This document shows, piece after piece, positions 25,429-34,576 of a stretch of DNA of 59,877 bases (the first letter of the stretch is position 1; every line of letters begins with the position of its first letter). The notes beneath the pieces are model-generated. The model saw only the letters and a list, made by a program, of their open reading frames with translations. It did no database searches and was not told where the DNA came from. The position numbers and the translations under genes are program-made. This DNA is from Nocardiopsis kunsanensis DSM 44524 (GTDB taxonomy: Bacteria; Actinomycetota; Actinomycetes; Streptosporangiales; Streptosporangiaceae): assembly GCF_000340965.1 (NCBI RefSeq), contig NZ_ANAY01000004.1, positions 1 to 59,877 on the forward strand, in the 5' to 3' direction.

Positions 25429-25872
25429 ATGGCTGACTCAGCGGATCGGACCCCGGCCGACGGCAACGGGGGACCACGGCTTCCCAGGACCGACGAGGAG
25501 TGGCGGGAGCGCCTCGCCCCGGAGGAGTTCGAGGTCCTGCGCAGGTCGGCGACCGAGCGCCCCTGGAGCGGGGCCTACGTCGACACCAAGAGCGAGGGCG
25601 TCTACCACTGCCGGGGCTGCGGCACCGAGCTGTTCCGTTCGGACCAGAAGTTCGACTCCCATTGCGGGTGGCCCAGCTTCTTCGACCCGGCCGAGAGCGA
25701 AGCGGTCGTCCTGCACGGGGACCGTTCCATGGGTATGGTCCGCACCGAGGTCCGGTGCGCCACCTGTGACTCCCATCTGGGCCACGTCTTCTACGGCGAG
25801 GGGTACGCCACGCCCACCGACGCCCGGTACTGCATCAACTCGGTCGCTCTGTCCCTGGAGCCGAGACAGTAG
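25429..25872 (+). CDS. msrB: Peptide-methionine (R)-S-oxide reductase
   Basis: The 147-aa enzyme repairs methionine-R-sulfoxide in proteins. Structural zinc ligands are the CxxC pairs in YHCRGCGTEL and VRCATCDSHLG. HCGWPSFFDP is the family signature, and RYCINSVAL carries the catalytic cysteine near the C-terminus. I start it at the ATG at 25429 (MADSADRTP), since residues from the upstream start at 25354 have no counterpart in the family. A hairpin-rich region follows. Confidence 0.94.
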   Translation: MADSADRTPADGNGGPRLPRTDEEWRERLAPEEFEVLRRSATERPWSGAYVDTKSEGVYHCRGCGTELFRSDQKFDSHCGWPSFFDPAESEAVVLHGDRSMGMVRTEVRCATCDSHLGHVFYGEGYATPTDARYCINSVALSLEPRQ

Positions 25873-25879
25873 TCTTACC

Positions 25880-26107
25880 CCCTGATCCCGGTCCTGCCCG
25901 CACGTGTGCGGGCTCGCGAACCGGTCCCCGAGCCTGTCGGGGCCCGGCCGCACCCCCGGGATCAGGGATAATCTCCCCCAGTGCACCGAGGCCGGCCTTC
26001 GCCGGGCCGAGGAGCGCAGCGCGGAATGGGTGAACCACCCGGGTTGTCCGCGCACCAGAGGCCCCGGCAGATCCCGGGGCCGGTCCCCACAGCGGTAACC
26101 GATGTGC
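25880..26107 (+). other. Densely structured intergenic region between msrB and psd
   Basis: A 12-bp closing stem (CCCTGATCCCGG at 25880-25891 with CCGGGATCAGGG at 25956-25967) encloses two perfect hairpins: GCCCGCAC/GTGCGGGC (25896-25913) and CCCCGA/TCGGGG (25926-25942). Together they form a multibranch junction. Further hairpins follow, including CCGGC-CTTC-GCCGG, GGGT-GAACC-ACCC and GGCCCCGG-N5-CCGGGGCC. Part of it probably terminates msrB. The whole could be the 5' leader of psd-pssA. I could not match it to a known riboswitch class. Confidence 0.45.
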
Positions 26108-26141
26108 GGGCAACCAGACCCACCCGCGACGAAAGCGCTCG

Positions 26142-26828
26142 ATGACCGACGACTCTCCCGCCCCCGCCCCCGCCCCCGCCCCCGCCTCCGCCCACCGGCC
26201 TCCGGCCCGACCGCGCCTGGGCATGGCCCAGGGGTCGGCCCCCTGGCTGCTGCCCGCCCTGGGAGCTGCCACTGCGGCCGGGCTGGCAGCCCGCGGCTCC
26301 CGGGTACGGGCCCTGGCGGCCACACCCGTCATCGCCCTGGCTGCCGGGATGACCTGGTTCTTCCGCGACCCGGAACGAGGACCGGCCACCGGACGGATGC
26401 TGTCATCGGCAGACGGCGTCGTTCAGAGCATCGATCCCCAGCCCGACGGCCGCACCCGCCTCGCGGTGTTCATGAACCCCCTCAACGTGCACGTCAACCG
26501 TGCACCGCTGGCCGGTGTCATCACCGGTGTCGAACACCGCCCCGGGGGTTTCCGTCCAGCATTCGACAAGGACAGCGAGCGTAATGAACGCGTCATCTGG
26601 ACCCTCGAAACCGAGATCGGTGAGATCACGGTCGTCCAAATCGCCGGCGCGATGGTCCGGCGTATCGTCCCGTATCTCGCTGCGGGGCAGAAGGTCGAGA
26701 AAGGCGAGAGGATCGGCCTCATCCGGTTCGGGTCCCGGGTCGACATCTACCTCCCGTCCGGTATCACCCCGGCGGTGGAGATCGGCCAGAAGGTCCGGGC
26801 CGGAGAAACACGCCTTGACGCCGCCTGA
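26142..26828 (+). CDS. psd: Phosphatidylserine decarboxylase
   Basis: The 228-aa protein is the short, soluble-type PSD that makes phosphatidylethanolamine. FMNPLNVHVNRAPLAG is a family block, and IGLIRFGSRVDIYLP holds the Gly-Ser self-cleavage site that yields the pyruvoyl prosthetic group. The N-terminus is an odd PAPAPAPAPASA low-complexity run coded by a (CCCGCC)n-like repeat, followed by a hydrophobic anchor (ALGAATAAGLAARG). It overlaps pssA by 14 nt, coupling synthesis and decarboxylation of phosphatidylserine. Confidence 0.92.
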   Translation: MTDDSPAPAPAPAPASAHRPPARPRLGMAQGSAPWLLPALGAATAAGLAARGSRVRALAATPVIALAAGMTWFFRDPERGPATGRMLSSADGVVQSIDPQPDGRTRLAVFMNPLNVHVNRAPLAGVITGVEHRPGGFRPAFDKDSERNERVIWTLETEIGEITVVQIAGAMVRRIVPYLAAGQKVEKGERIGLIRFGSRVDIYLPSGITPAVEIGQKVRAGETRLDAA

Positions 26829-27618
26829 GCACACGCTGGCCCCCGAAGCCGAGTCACTCGTCGCCTCCGAGACCGACGACACCCCTCGGTTGCGTCTGGG
26901 TGTGGCCGACTACCTCACGCTCGGTAACGCCCTGTGCGGGTTCCTGGCCGTGTGGGCGCTGGCCATGGCCCAGGCCGGGCACATGGCCGCCGGCGCCGAG
27001 GGCTCCCTGCCCCGTACCTCCGTGGCCACCGCCGGCGCGCTGCTGCTCTTCGCCTCCGCCCTGGACGTGCTCGACGGCCGCATCGCCCGCCGTTTCGGGG
27101 GCAGCGGCATGGGCGCGGAGCTGGACAACCTCGCCGACGTGATCAGTTTCGGGTTCGCCCCGGCCTTCTTCGTGGTCACCTGGGGTGCCCTCTCCGGCGG
27201 CATGAACGTGCTCCCGGTCCTGGTCGGCGCTGCGGTCCTGGCCGCCGCGATCGTGCGCCTGGCACGCTTCTCCTGCCAGGCCCCGGGCACGGACTACTTC
27301 ACCGGCCTGCCCTCGCCCTTCGGTGCGATGGCGATCGTGACGGTGGTGCTCCTGGACCCGCCGGTCTACGGGGGGCTGGCCGCGGTACTGCTGATCTCCT
27401 GGCTCATGGTGAGCCGCATGGAGTACCCCAAACCGCGGGGCAAACGCATCTACGCGGTACTGGGCACCATCGGTGCGGCCGTGGCGCTGCTGGCGGCGTG
27501 GGCCCTGGGTGTGCCCGCAGGCGACGTGCTCATCTACCTCATGAGCGCCCTGGTACTGCTGTTCATCGTGACCATCCCCTTCTACGTGCTTGCGGTGCGG
27601 CGGACCGACGCCGGCTGA
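26815..27618 (+). CDS. pssA: CDP-diacylglycerol-serine O-phosphatidyltransferase
   Basis: The 267-aa integral membrane enzyme makes phosphatidylserine from CDP-diacylglycerol and serine. The CDP-alcohol phosphotransferase signature is visible as ALDVLDGRIARRFGG, then MGAELDNLADVISFG (D-x2-D-G-x2-A-R-x8-G-x3-D-x3-D). About seven membrane segments follow the pattern of the family. A TTG start at 26815 is inferred from GGAGAA 8 nt upstream; no nearer ATG exists before the first membrane segment. It lies downstream of and overlapping psd, a standard actinobacterial pair. Confidence 0.92.
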   Translation: MTPPEHTLAPEAESLVASETDDTPRLRLGVADYLTLGNALCGFLAVWALAMAQAGHMAAGAEGSLPRTSVATAGALLLFASALDVLDGRIARRFGGSGMGAELDNLADVISFGFAPAFFVVTWGALSGGMNVLPVLVGAAVLAAAIVRLARFSCQAPGTDYFTGLPSPFGAMAIVTVVLLDPPVYGGLAAVLLISWLMVSRMEYPKPRGKRIYAVLGTIGAAVALLAAWALGVPAGDVLIYLMSALVLLFIVTIPFYVLAVRRTDAG

Positions 27619-27632
27619 CCCGCCGAACACGA

Positions 27633-27672
27633 GAGGAGCTCCCGCACGCCGTCGCGCGTGCGGGAGCTCCTC
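27633..27672. terminator. 17-bp bidirectional terminator, pssA/hemQ
   Basis: GAGGAGCTCCCGCACGC (27633-27649), a 6-nt loop, and the exact complement (27656-27672) sit between the converging pssA and hemQ stops. T-rich bases flank only weakly. Confidence 0.8.
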
Positions 27673-27713
27673 TGCATGCGGCCCCGGCGCCGGTAGGGGC
27701 GCCCGTGCCCGGG

Positions 27714-28424
27714 TCAGGCCAGGGACTCCACGATCTCGGTGACCGGCTTGCGGAAACCGGTGTAGAAGGGGACCTCCTCACGGGTGTGCAGGCGGGCCTT
27801 GGCACCGCGCAGGTGCCGCATGAGGTCGACGGTGCGGTACAGGTCGTCGGCCTCGAAGGCCAGCAGCCACTCGTAGTCGTTGAGACCGAAGGAGGAGACG
27901 GTGTTGGCGCGCACGTCCGCGTAGCCGACGGCCATACGGCCGTGCTCGGCGAGCATGCCCCGGCGCTCCTCATCGGGCAGCAGGTACCACTCGTAGGAGC
28001 GCACGAACGGGTACACGCAGATGGTGTCCCGGGGCTCCTCACCGGACATGAAGGCCGGCACGTGGCCGCGGTTGAACTCGGCGGGCCGGTGCAGGCCCAT
28101 CACCGACCACACCGGGGTCGAGGCACGCCCGACCTCGGTGCGGCGGAAAGCGGTGTAGGTGTCCTGGACCTGGCGCGGGTCGTCCCCGATCCACCAGAAC
28201 ATGAGGTCGGCGTCGGCGCGCAGGCCCTGGACGTCGTAGGTGCCGCGGGTGGTCACACCGCTCTCGGCGGCCTTGTCGAGGAAGGCCTGGAGCTCGTTCG
28301 CGGCGGCGGTGCGGTCGGTGCCCTCGGGCAGGTCGACCTTGAAGACCGACCACATCGTGTACCGGATGAGGGCGTTGAGGTCGGTGCCGTCGTCGGCGAG
28401 TGCTTCGTTCTGCTGGCCCGTCAC
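27714..28424 (-). CDS. hemQ: Coproheme decarboxylase (chlorite-dismutase family)
   Basis: The 236-aa enzyme carries out the last step of the coproporphyrin-dependent heme pathway, decarboxylating Fe-coproporphyrin III to heme b. Chlorite-dismutase-fold landmarks are [48 protein letters not shown] (probable proximal His) and [18 protein letters not shown]. The GTG start at 28424 overlaps the upstream gene stop as GTGA, and AAGGAG lies 8 nt upstream. It sits directly behind hemY, as is usual in actinobacteria. Confidence 0.93.
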   Translation of the reverse strand: MTGQQNEALADDGTDLNALIRYTMWSVFKVDLPEGTDRTAAANELQAFLDKAAESGVTTRGTYDVQGLRADADLMFWWIGDDPRQVQDTYTAFRRTEVGRASTPVWSVMGLHRPAEFNRGHVPAFMSGEEPRDTICVYPFVRSYEWYLLPDEERRGMLAEHGRMAVGYADVRANTVSSFGLNDYEWLLAFEADDLYRTVDLMRHLRGAKARLHTREEVPFYTGFRKPVTEIVESLA

Positions 28425-29875
28425 GGGTTGACTCCTTGCTGATTCGTTGCGTCGGTGGTGTTCGGAAGGGCAGTGAGGTCCTCGGCGAGGCGGCGGGCCT
28501 CGCGCTCGGCATCGGCGATGCAGGCGGGCACCCCCACCCCTTCGTAGGCGGCGCCGCACACGCCCAGGCCGGGGTGGCGGCCCACGGCTCGACGGACACG
28601 GGCGATGCGGTCGGCGTGGCCGACCGAGTACTGGGGCAGTCCGTTCTCCCAGCGGGTGACACGGGTCTGGGCCGGGGGCCCGGACACACCGGTCACGCGG
28701 GCCAGGTCGGCCAGCGCGGCGGCGGCGAGTTCGTCGTCGGAACGTTCCAGGGTGGCGTGCTCCCCGAAACGTCCGATGGAGCAGCGCAGCACCACGAGGT
28801 CCTCGCCGGGGTTGGCCTCGGCGACCTCCTCGGCGAGCCAGGGCCACTTGTTGGAGGAGAAGGTGGCGGCCTTGATGGTCAGGCCCTCGCCGGAGGGGAC
28901 CAGGAACCCGGTTCCGGTGAGAGGTCCGGGAAAGGCCGAGGCCGGCAGGGCGAAGGTCACCAGAGCCATGGAGGCGTAGTCGACACCGCCCAGGTCGGAG
29001 GCGGCCTCGGGCACCCGGTCCTGCAGCAGCCGAGCAGCCTCGGGGGCAGGGCAGGCCAGCAGGACGGCGTCGCAGTCCAAGGGGTCGGCGCCGTCCAGGT
29101 GCACGCGCCAGCCCCGGGGCCGGCGTTCCAGGGAACGGGCGCGGGTACCGGTGCGCAGGCGCTCGCCCTGTCGCTCGGCCAGTTCCTCCACGAGCCCGGC
29201 GACCCCGCCGCGCAGGGACGCGAAGACCGGTCCCGGACTGGTGGGGGCCTTGCCGCGCCCGGCGAGGCTGTCCCGCACACCGAGCATCAGGGAGCGTTCG
29301 GTGCGGGCCATGGGAGCGATCTGCGGGAGCGTGGACTCCAGGGAGAGCCGGTCGGCACGGCCCGCGTAGACCCCGCCCAGGAGCGGTTCGACGAGGCGGT
29401 CGACGACCTGGTGCCCCATACGGGTGCCGATGTGGTCGGCCACCGACACGTCACCGTGCACGGGGGTGCTCGGACGGACCAGGTCGAGCCCGGCACGCAG
29501 GACCCCGCCCCAGGAGAGCACGCCGCTGGCGGCGAGGGCGCGCAGGTCTCCCGGTACCCCCATGAGCTGTTTCCTGGGCAGGGGCCGCCGGCGCCCCCTG
29601 CTGTAGAGGGAGGCCGACCCGTGTCCGGGGTGGACCACACGGTCGCACAGGCCGAGCTCCTCGAACAGGTCGACGGCCTCGGGACGGCGGGCGAGGACGG
29701 CCTCGGCGCCGGCGTCGACGCGGGCCCCTGCCACGGGAGAAGCCTGGAGTTTCCCTCCGGCGCGTTGCGCTGCCTCGATCACGGTGACGGCGGCTCCGTG
29801 GCCGCGGAGGCGGTACGCGGCCGTGAGTCCTGAGACCCCTCCCCCGACCACGACGACGTGCGGTGCTTCAGCCAT
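28421..29875 (-). CDS. hemY: Coproporphyrinogen III oxidase (HemY/CgoX)
   Basis: The 484-aa FAD enzyme oxidises coproporphyrinogen III to coproporphyrin III. It has the N-terminal dinucleotide fold [19 protein letters not shown], the middle substrate domain with [18 protein letters not shown], and the C-terminal FAD-closing [21 protein letters not shown]. Its pairing with hemQ, plus hemE nearby, places it in the coproporphyrin branch and not the protoporphyrin branch. It is divergent from the DUF4349 lipoprotein gene. Confidence 0.92.
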   Translation of the reverse strand: MAEAPHVVVVGGGVSGLTAAYRLRGHGAAVTVIEAAQRAGGKLQASPVAGARVDAGAEAVLARRPEAVDLFEELGLCDRVVHPGHGSASLYSRGRRRPLPRKQLMGVPGDLRALAASGVLSWGGVLRAGLDLVRPSTPVHGDVSVADHIGTRMGHQVVDRLVEPLLGGVYAGRADRLSLESTLPQIAPMARTERSLMLGVRDSLAGRGKAPTSPGPVFASLRGGVAGLVEELAERQGERLRTGTRARSLERRPRGWRVHLDGADPLDCDAVLLACPAPEAARLLQDRVPEAASDLGGVDYASMALVTFALPASAFPGPLTGTGFLVPSGEGLTIKAATFSSNKWPWLAEEVAEANPGEDLVVLRCSIGRFGEHATLERSDDELAAAALADLARVTGVSGPPAQTRVTRWENGLPQYSVGHADRIARVRRAVGRHPGLGVCGAAYEGVGVPACIADAEREARRLAEDLTALPNTTDATNQQGVNP

Positions 29876-30102
29876 GTCTCCAGTTTCTCAGATGCCGTGG
29901 GTCACAGCGGTCCGGCTGCCTTGCGGGGGGCAACACGCAGCCCTGTACACACACCATTCTCGGGGGTCTGCGCGTACCGGGAAGGGTACCCGGGCCCACC
30001 CGGGCACGGCCCTCGGTCGGTACATGCAACAGCACACGTTCCGTTGTGCGGTCGTTACCACATCCACGGAACAGAGGAAGACGGGGGCCCGTCCGAGAAG
30101 GC

Positions 30103-31116
30103 ATGGATTCAGCATCTCTGCGCACCCCCGGCAGTCTGCTCGCGGCGTTCCTGGTGGCCCTGGTACTCACGGCGTGCGGAACGTCCCAGTCCGACCGGTC
30201 CGGCGGGAGCACCGAGGACACGGTGGGAAGCGAGGCCGCACCGGAACAGGCCGGGGACGGCCAGGAGGGGGCCGACCGGGACACCGGCGGCGGTGAGGAG
30301 AGTTCGGCCGTCGGCGGGGACGTCGAGGTCCAGGAGCGCGACCTGGTGCACCACGCCGAGCTCACACTGCGGGTGGAGGACCTGGAGGAAGCGGGCGAGC
30401 GCGCCGAGGAGCTGACCACCGGGGCCGAGGGTTACGTGTCCCGCGAGTCCCACGAGTCCCCCACCGGCGGGGTGGCGCGGGCGTCGATGACCCTGCGCAT
30501 ACCCAGTGAGGGGTACGAGGCGGCGCTGGCGGAGCTGACCGAGATGGGTGACCGCTCCAGCCTGGAGCGGTCGGTGGAGGACGTCACCGAGGAGATCGCC
30601 GACGTCGAGGGCCGCACCGAGTCGGCCGAGCGCTCCCTGGAGACCCTGCGCGGATACCTCGACGAGGCCGAGAGTGTGGAGGAGATGCTGGAGGTGGAGG
30701 CGCAGATCCAGGACCGGCAGGAGGACCTGGAGGCGTTCCGGGCGCGGCTGGAGTCCCTGGAGAACAGCACCGCCTACTCGACGGTGGAGCTGACCCTGCT
30801 GCCGCCCAACGCACCCGAGGAGGACATCGAGCGCGAGGAGCTGCCCGGGTTCCTGGAAAGTCTGCGTTCGGGCGGGGAGTCCCTCCTGACCGTGGGCCGT
30901 GCGGTGGCGGCAGCCGTGGGCTGGCTCCTACCGTTCGCGCTCGTGGTGGCCGCGGTCGGCGCATGGCCGTGGATGCGGTGGCGGGCTCGGCGCCGCGAGC
31001 GCCGCGGGACGTTTCGGGGCCGGTCCGTGGACACGCGCGCCTCGGCCCCGGACGCCGCCGATGACGGGACCGAGGTGCCGGGCGAGGGGAACGGCGAGGG
31101 CAGCGGCCCCCGTTGA
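30103..31116 (+). CDS. DUF4349 lipoprotein
   Basis: The 337-aa protein has a lipobox LVLTACGTS with Cys25, so it should be lipid-anchored outside. An acidic linker (about 26-75) leads to the DUF4349 domain: HHAELTLRVEDLEEAGERA, VSRESHESPTGG, a coiled-coil stretch rich in Glu, Leu and Arg (about 155-225), then NSTAYSTVELTLLPP. A membrane helix near 265-290 is followed by a basic tail, so both termini may be membrane-attached. Function is unknown. It is convergent with hemE. Confidence 0.85.
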   Translation: MDSASLRTPGSLLAAFLVALVLTACGTSQSDRSGGSTEDTVGSEAAPEQAGDGQEGADRDTGGGEESSAVGGDVEVQERDLVHHAELTLRVEDLEEAGERAEELTTGAEGYVSRESHESPTGGVARASMTLRIPSEGYEAALAELTEMGDRSSLERSVEDVTEEIADVEGRTESAERSLETLRGYLDEAESVEEMLEVEAQIQDRQEDLEAFRARLESLENSTAYSTVELTLLPPNAPEEDIEREELPGFLESLRSGGESLLTVGRAVAAAVGWLLPFALVVAAVGAWPWMRWRARRRERRGTFRGRSVDTRASAPDAADDGTEVPGEGNGEGSGPR

Positions 31117-31131
31117 GGCCCTGCCGGGAAG

Positions 31132-31161
31132 CGTCGGGGCACCGGGCCCGGTGCCCCGACG
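31132..31161. terminator. Perfect 30-bp palindrome between DUF4349 and hemE
   Basis: CGTCGGGGCACCGGG and its exact complement abut at 31132-31161 between convergent stops. It can act as a terminator in both directions, with an effective loop of a few bases and TT following on the + strand. Confidence 0.75.
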
Positions 31162-31175
31162 TTCTCGGTGTCCGT

Positions 31176-32207
31176 TCAGGTGGCGGACTGCTCGTGCACG
31201 AACTCCGTCAGCCGCTGGAGCTGGTCCGGGTCGGTGTTGGGCAGCACACCGTGGCCGAGGTTGAAGATGTGCCCCTCGGCGGAGCGGCCGCGCGCGAGGA
31301 TGTCGCGGGTGCGCTCGGCCACGACCTCCCAGGGGGCGAACACGGTGGCCGGGTCCAGGTTGCCCTGGACGGCCTTGCCCGGTCCGAGGCGCTCGGCGGC
31401 CTGGTCCACCGGGACCCGCCAGTCGGCGCCCACGACGTCGGCGCCGGCCTCGCCGAGCATGCCCAGGAGCTCGCCGGTGCCCACACCGAAGTGGATACGC
31501 GGGATCCCGTACTCGCTGAGCTGGTTGAAGATCCACGAGGAGTAGGGCATTACGGAGGCCCGGTAGTCCTCGGCGCTCAGCGCACCGACCCAGGAGTCGA
31601 AGAGCTGCACGGCGCTGGCTCCGGCCTCGATCTGGGTCCGCAGGAACCCGACCGTGATGCTCGCCAGGCGGCGCATGATCTCGTCCCAGAGCTCAGGTTC
31701 GCCGTACATGAGCGCCTTGGTGTGCTCGTGGTTCTTCGACGGCCCGCCCTCGATGAGGTAGGAGGCCAGTGTGAAGGGTGCGCCGGCGAACCCGATGAGC
31801 GGGGTGTTGCCGAGCTCACCGGTGAGTTGCCCCACGGCCTCCCGGATGAAGGGGATGTCGTCGGGTTCGATCTCACGCAGCCGCTTGATCCCGTCGGCGT
31901 CACGGATCGGTTCGGCGACGACGGGGCCGACCCCGGGCTTGATGTCGAGGTCGATACCGATGGCCTTGAGCGGCACGACGATGTCGCTGAAGAAGATCGC
32001 GGCGTCGACCCCGTACCGGCGCACCGGCTGCATCGTGATCTCGGTGATCATGTCGGGCCGTGCGCACGCCTCCAGCATCGGGACGTCGGCGCGGACACGG
32101 CGGTACTCGGGCAGGGAGCGCCCGGCCTGGCGCATGAACCACACCGGTGTACGGGACACCGGCAGGCGCCGGCAAGCGCGAAGGAATGGAGAATCTTGGA
32201 GCGTCAC
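31176..32207 (-). CDS. hemE: Uroporphyrinogen decarboxylase
   Basis: The 343-aa cytosolic enzyme converts uroporphyrinogen III to coproporphyrinogen III. TPVWFMRQAGRSLPEYR is the N-terminal substrate-binding signature, AIFFSDIVVPLKAIG carries the catalytic Asp, and GFAGAPFTLASYLIEGG is the second signature. The GTG at 32207 is chosen by alignment to the family, because upstream residues to 32243 look unrelated; its ribosome site (AAAGG) is very close. It supplies the substrate for HemY and, after iron insertion, HemQ. Confidence 0.94.
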   Translation of the reverse strand: MTLQDSPFLRACRRLPVSRTPVWFMRQAGRSLPEYRRVRADVPMLEACARPDMITEITMQPVRRYGVDAAIFFSDIVVPLKAIGIDLDIKPGVGPVVAEPIRDADGIKRLREIEPDDIPFIREAVGQLTGELGNTPLIGFAGAPFTLASYLIEGGPSKNHEHTKALMYGEPELWDEIMRRLASITVGFLRTQIEAGASAVQLFDSWVGALSAEDYRASVMPYSSWIFNQLSEYGIPRIHFGVGTGELLGMLGEAGADVVGADWRVPVDQAAERLGPGKAVQGNLDPATVFAPWEVVAERTRDILARGRSAEGHIFNLGHGVLPNTDPDQLQRLTEFVHEQSAT

Positions 32208-32457
32208 CCTTTGATCGTGCCATGCCCTCCGCGGTGTTCTCACTCGGATCGCCGGAGCGGTGGGACCGCGGGCAGCGACCCGGTACCGAGATCATCACAA
32301 AACACCGACACGCCGGGCCGATTACGTTTCCGCGGCCGTGAGTCGTGCCACGGTCGGAGCCGTGTCCAACACCGTGCCGACGGCGGCGAGACTGGGCACG
32401 TCCAGTGCACATCCGTTGATCCGTGATCACCACAAGACGAAGGCTGACGTTTCCACA

Positions 32458-33036
32458 ATGCCCGATGTCGGTAGCGCCGAGAACGCGCCTGAGACGTTCC
32501 GGCGAGCGGTCGAGGCCCTCCGCGAACCCCTCCTCACCCGCCCCGAGATCACCGTTGCGGAGATCCCCGCACCGCAACGGCTCGCTCCTCACACCGCCGC
32601 GTCCTCGGCCGCGGTGGAGGTGCGGGGTGACGAGGTCGCCTGGGGCAGACTGGTCCTCCTGTACGACCCCGAGAACACCCGGGACTGGCCCGGGCCCTTC
32701 CGTGTGGTATGCCAGGTCAACTCCGAGCTGGAGTCGGAGATCGCCACCGATCCCCTGCTGGGGCCGGTCGCGTGGAGCTGGTTGACCGACGCCTTGGAGG
32801 CCCAGGGCGCCACTCACCACACACTGAGCGGCACCGTCACCCGCGCCACCACCGAGGGGTTCGGGACCAAGGCCGACGAGGGGGCCTCCACCGAGGTGGA
32901 GTTGCGTGCCTCCTGGACCCCCGAGACCGAGGACCTGACGGGTCATGTCAACGCGTGGTTGGCGTTGCTGGCCTCGGCCTCGGGCCTGCCCCCGCTGGAC
33001 GTGGCGGACATCAGCAGGCAGCGTTCGCGGCCCTGA
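32458..33036 (+). CDS. DUF3000 family protein
   Basis: The 192-aa cytosolic protein fits the actinobacterial DUF3000 family, commonly encoded just upstream of RNase D. Recognisable blocks are FRRAVEALREPLLTRPEI, WGRLVLLYDPENTRDWPGPF and the C-terminal GHVNAWLALLASASGLPP. No catalytic motif is evident. It is divergent from hemE, with 250 nt between them that should hold both promoters. Confidence 0.8.
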   Translation: MPDVGSAENAPETFRRAVEALREPLLTRPEITVAEIPAPQRLAPHTAASSAAVEVRGDEVAWGRLVLLYDPENTRDWPGPFRVVCQVNSELESEIATDPLLGPVAWSWLTDALEAQGATHHTLSGTVTRATTEGFGTKADEGASTEVELRASWTPETEDLTGHVNAWLALLASASGLPPLDVADISRQRSRP

Positions 33037-33098
33037 GGCTGTGGCCACGGGGGCCTCCGGCATCAGCGTCCGGTGGCCACAGCACATACCGTAGAGGT

Positions 33099-34361
33099 GT
33101 GGCGAACGCGTTGAACCCCAAGACAGAATCCCGCGAACCGGAGAGCGACGACGAGGAGAGGGCGCCTCTCCTGCGGGAACCACGCGAGGGCCTGCCCGAG
33201 GTCACCGCCGACCCCGACGCGCTGTCGGATGCGGTCGCGGCGCTGGGTTCGGGAAGCGGCCCCGTGGCCGTGGACGCCGAGCGGGCCTCGGGTTACAGGT
33301 ACGGACAGCGCGCCTATCTGGTCCAGCTGCGGCGCGAGGGGGCGGGGACGGTGTTGATCGACCCGATCGCCTGTCCCGACCTGAGCGCTCTCAGCTCCGC
33401 CCTCGAGGGAACGGAGGTGGTGCTGCACGCCGCGCACCAGGACCTTCCCTGTCTGACCGAGGTGCACCTGTGCCCCGAGCGCCTCTTCGACACCGAGCTG
33501 GCCGGCCGTCTCCTGGGTTACCACCGGGTGGGGCTGGGCTCGATGGTGGAGCGGCTGCTGCACGTGCGGCTGGCCAAGGAGCACTCCGCGGTCGACTGGT
33601 CCCAGCGCCCGCTCCCCGAGGACTGGCTGCGTTATGCCGCGCTGGACGTGGAGATCCTCGTGGATCTGCGCGACCGGTTGGAGGCGGAGCTGGCGGAGTC
33701 CGGCAAGCTCTCCTGGGCCCTGGAGGAGTTCGCCTCGGTGCTGAACGCCCCGCCCAAAGAACCGCGCCGCGATCCGTGGCGGCGGACCTCGGGTATCCAC
33801 CGGGTACGCAATCAACGGTCCCTGGCTACGGTGCGCGAACTCTGGTACGAGCGGGACCGGATCGCACAGGAGCGCGACGTCTCCCCCGGACGGGTGCTGC
33901 CCGACGCGGCGATCGTGGAGGCGGCTTCGGCGATGCCGCGCACCGCGGCCGACCTGACCAGGATCCGGCAGTTCGGTATCAAGCTCGCGCGGCGTTACGT
34001 CCCGACGTGGATGCGGGCGGTCAGCCGGGTGCGCGGTATGGAGCAGTCCGAGCTGCCCCGTCCCAACGGTCCGGGTGACGGGCCTCCCCCGGTCAACCGC
34101 TGGGCGGACCGCTCCCCCGAGGCGGCGCGCCGTCTGGAGTCGGCCCGCGCCACGGTCGCGCAGATCGCGGAGGACGTCGTGATGCCGGCGGAGAACCTGT
34201 TGCTGCCCGACACCGTGCGCCGGTTGTCGTGGGCCCCTCCGGAGGAGACCGGAACCGAGGCCGTGGGGGCGTTCCTGCGCTCGCGCGGGGCCCGCGAGTG
34301 GCAGATCGGGTTGACCGCCGGACCGTTGGCGACGGCGCTGGAGGACGCCGGAAAAGGCTGA
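33099..34361 (+). CDS. rnd: Ribonuclease D-like 3'-5' exonuclease
   Basis: The 420-aa protein has a DEDDy exonuclease domain: VAVDAERASGYRYGQRAY (DxE, motif I), LHAAHQDLPCL (motif II) and YAALDVEILVDLRDRL (motif III, Y-x3-D). A helical HRDC domain follows (ATVRELWYERDRIAQERDVS), then an actinobacterial extension of about 100 residues. It is expected to trim 3' ends of structured RNAs. The GTG at 33099 (VANALNPKTESREP) is the first plausible start, and the ribosome site AGAGG is close. Confidence 0.88.
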   Translation: MANALNPKTESREPESDDEERAPLLREPREGLPEVTADPDALSDAVAALGSGSGPVAVDAERASGYRYGQRAYLVQLRREGAGTVLIDPIACPDLSALSSALEGTEVVLHAAHQDLPCLTEVHLCPERLFDTELAGRLLGYHRVGLGSMVERLLHVRLAKEHSAVDWSQRPLPEDWLRYAALDVEILVDLRDRLEAELAESGKLSWALEEFASVLNAPPKEPRRDPWRRTSGIHRVRNQRSLATVRELWYERDRIAQERDVSPGRVLPDAAIVEAASAMPRTAADLTRIRQFGIKLARRYVPTWMRAVSRVRGMEQSELPRPNGPGDGPPPVNRWADRSPEAARRLESARATVAQIAEDVVMPAENLLLPDTVRRLSWAPPEETGTEAVGAFLRSRGAREWQIGLTAGPLATALEDAGKG

Positions 34362-34576
34362 CCGTTACCCCGTTCTGCCCCGGCCAACCCAGAAGTGACC
34401 GAACTCACCACCCTCAAAAGCCCTCTGGCGTCTGGTCCGTAACCCCGTGTCCGTTTAAGTTATAGAAACGTGCTCTCATAGTTCGGGCCGGCTCGGTCCG
34501 GACGACGGGATTGGTGGATGGACGATGACGGCTCCCGGGGCCGTTCGTCGCTATGAGGGAAGTGTGGTGAGTCTGC

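Noticed and set aside
25956..25985. TPP-riboswitch-like GGGATCAGGGATAATC
   Set aside because: The resemblance to the TPP box is short. The other conserved TPP elements are missing and psd is not a thiamine gene.
26160..26195. CCCGCC-type repeat at the psd start
   Set aside because: It encodes the PAPAPAPAPASA run of the psd product, so it is a simple coding repeat and not a CRISPR or regulatory array.
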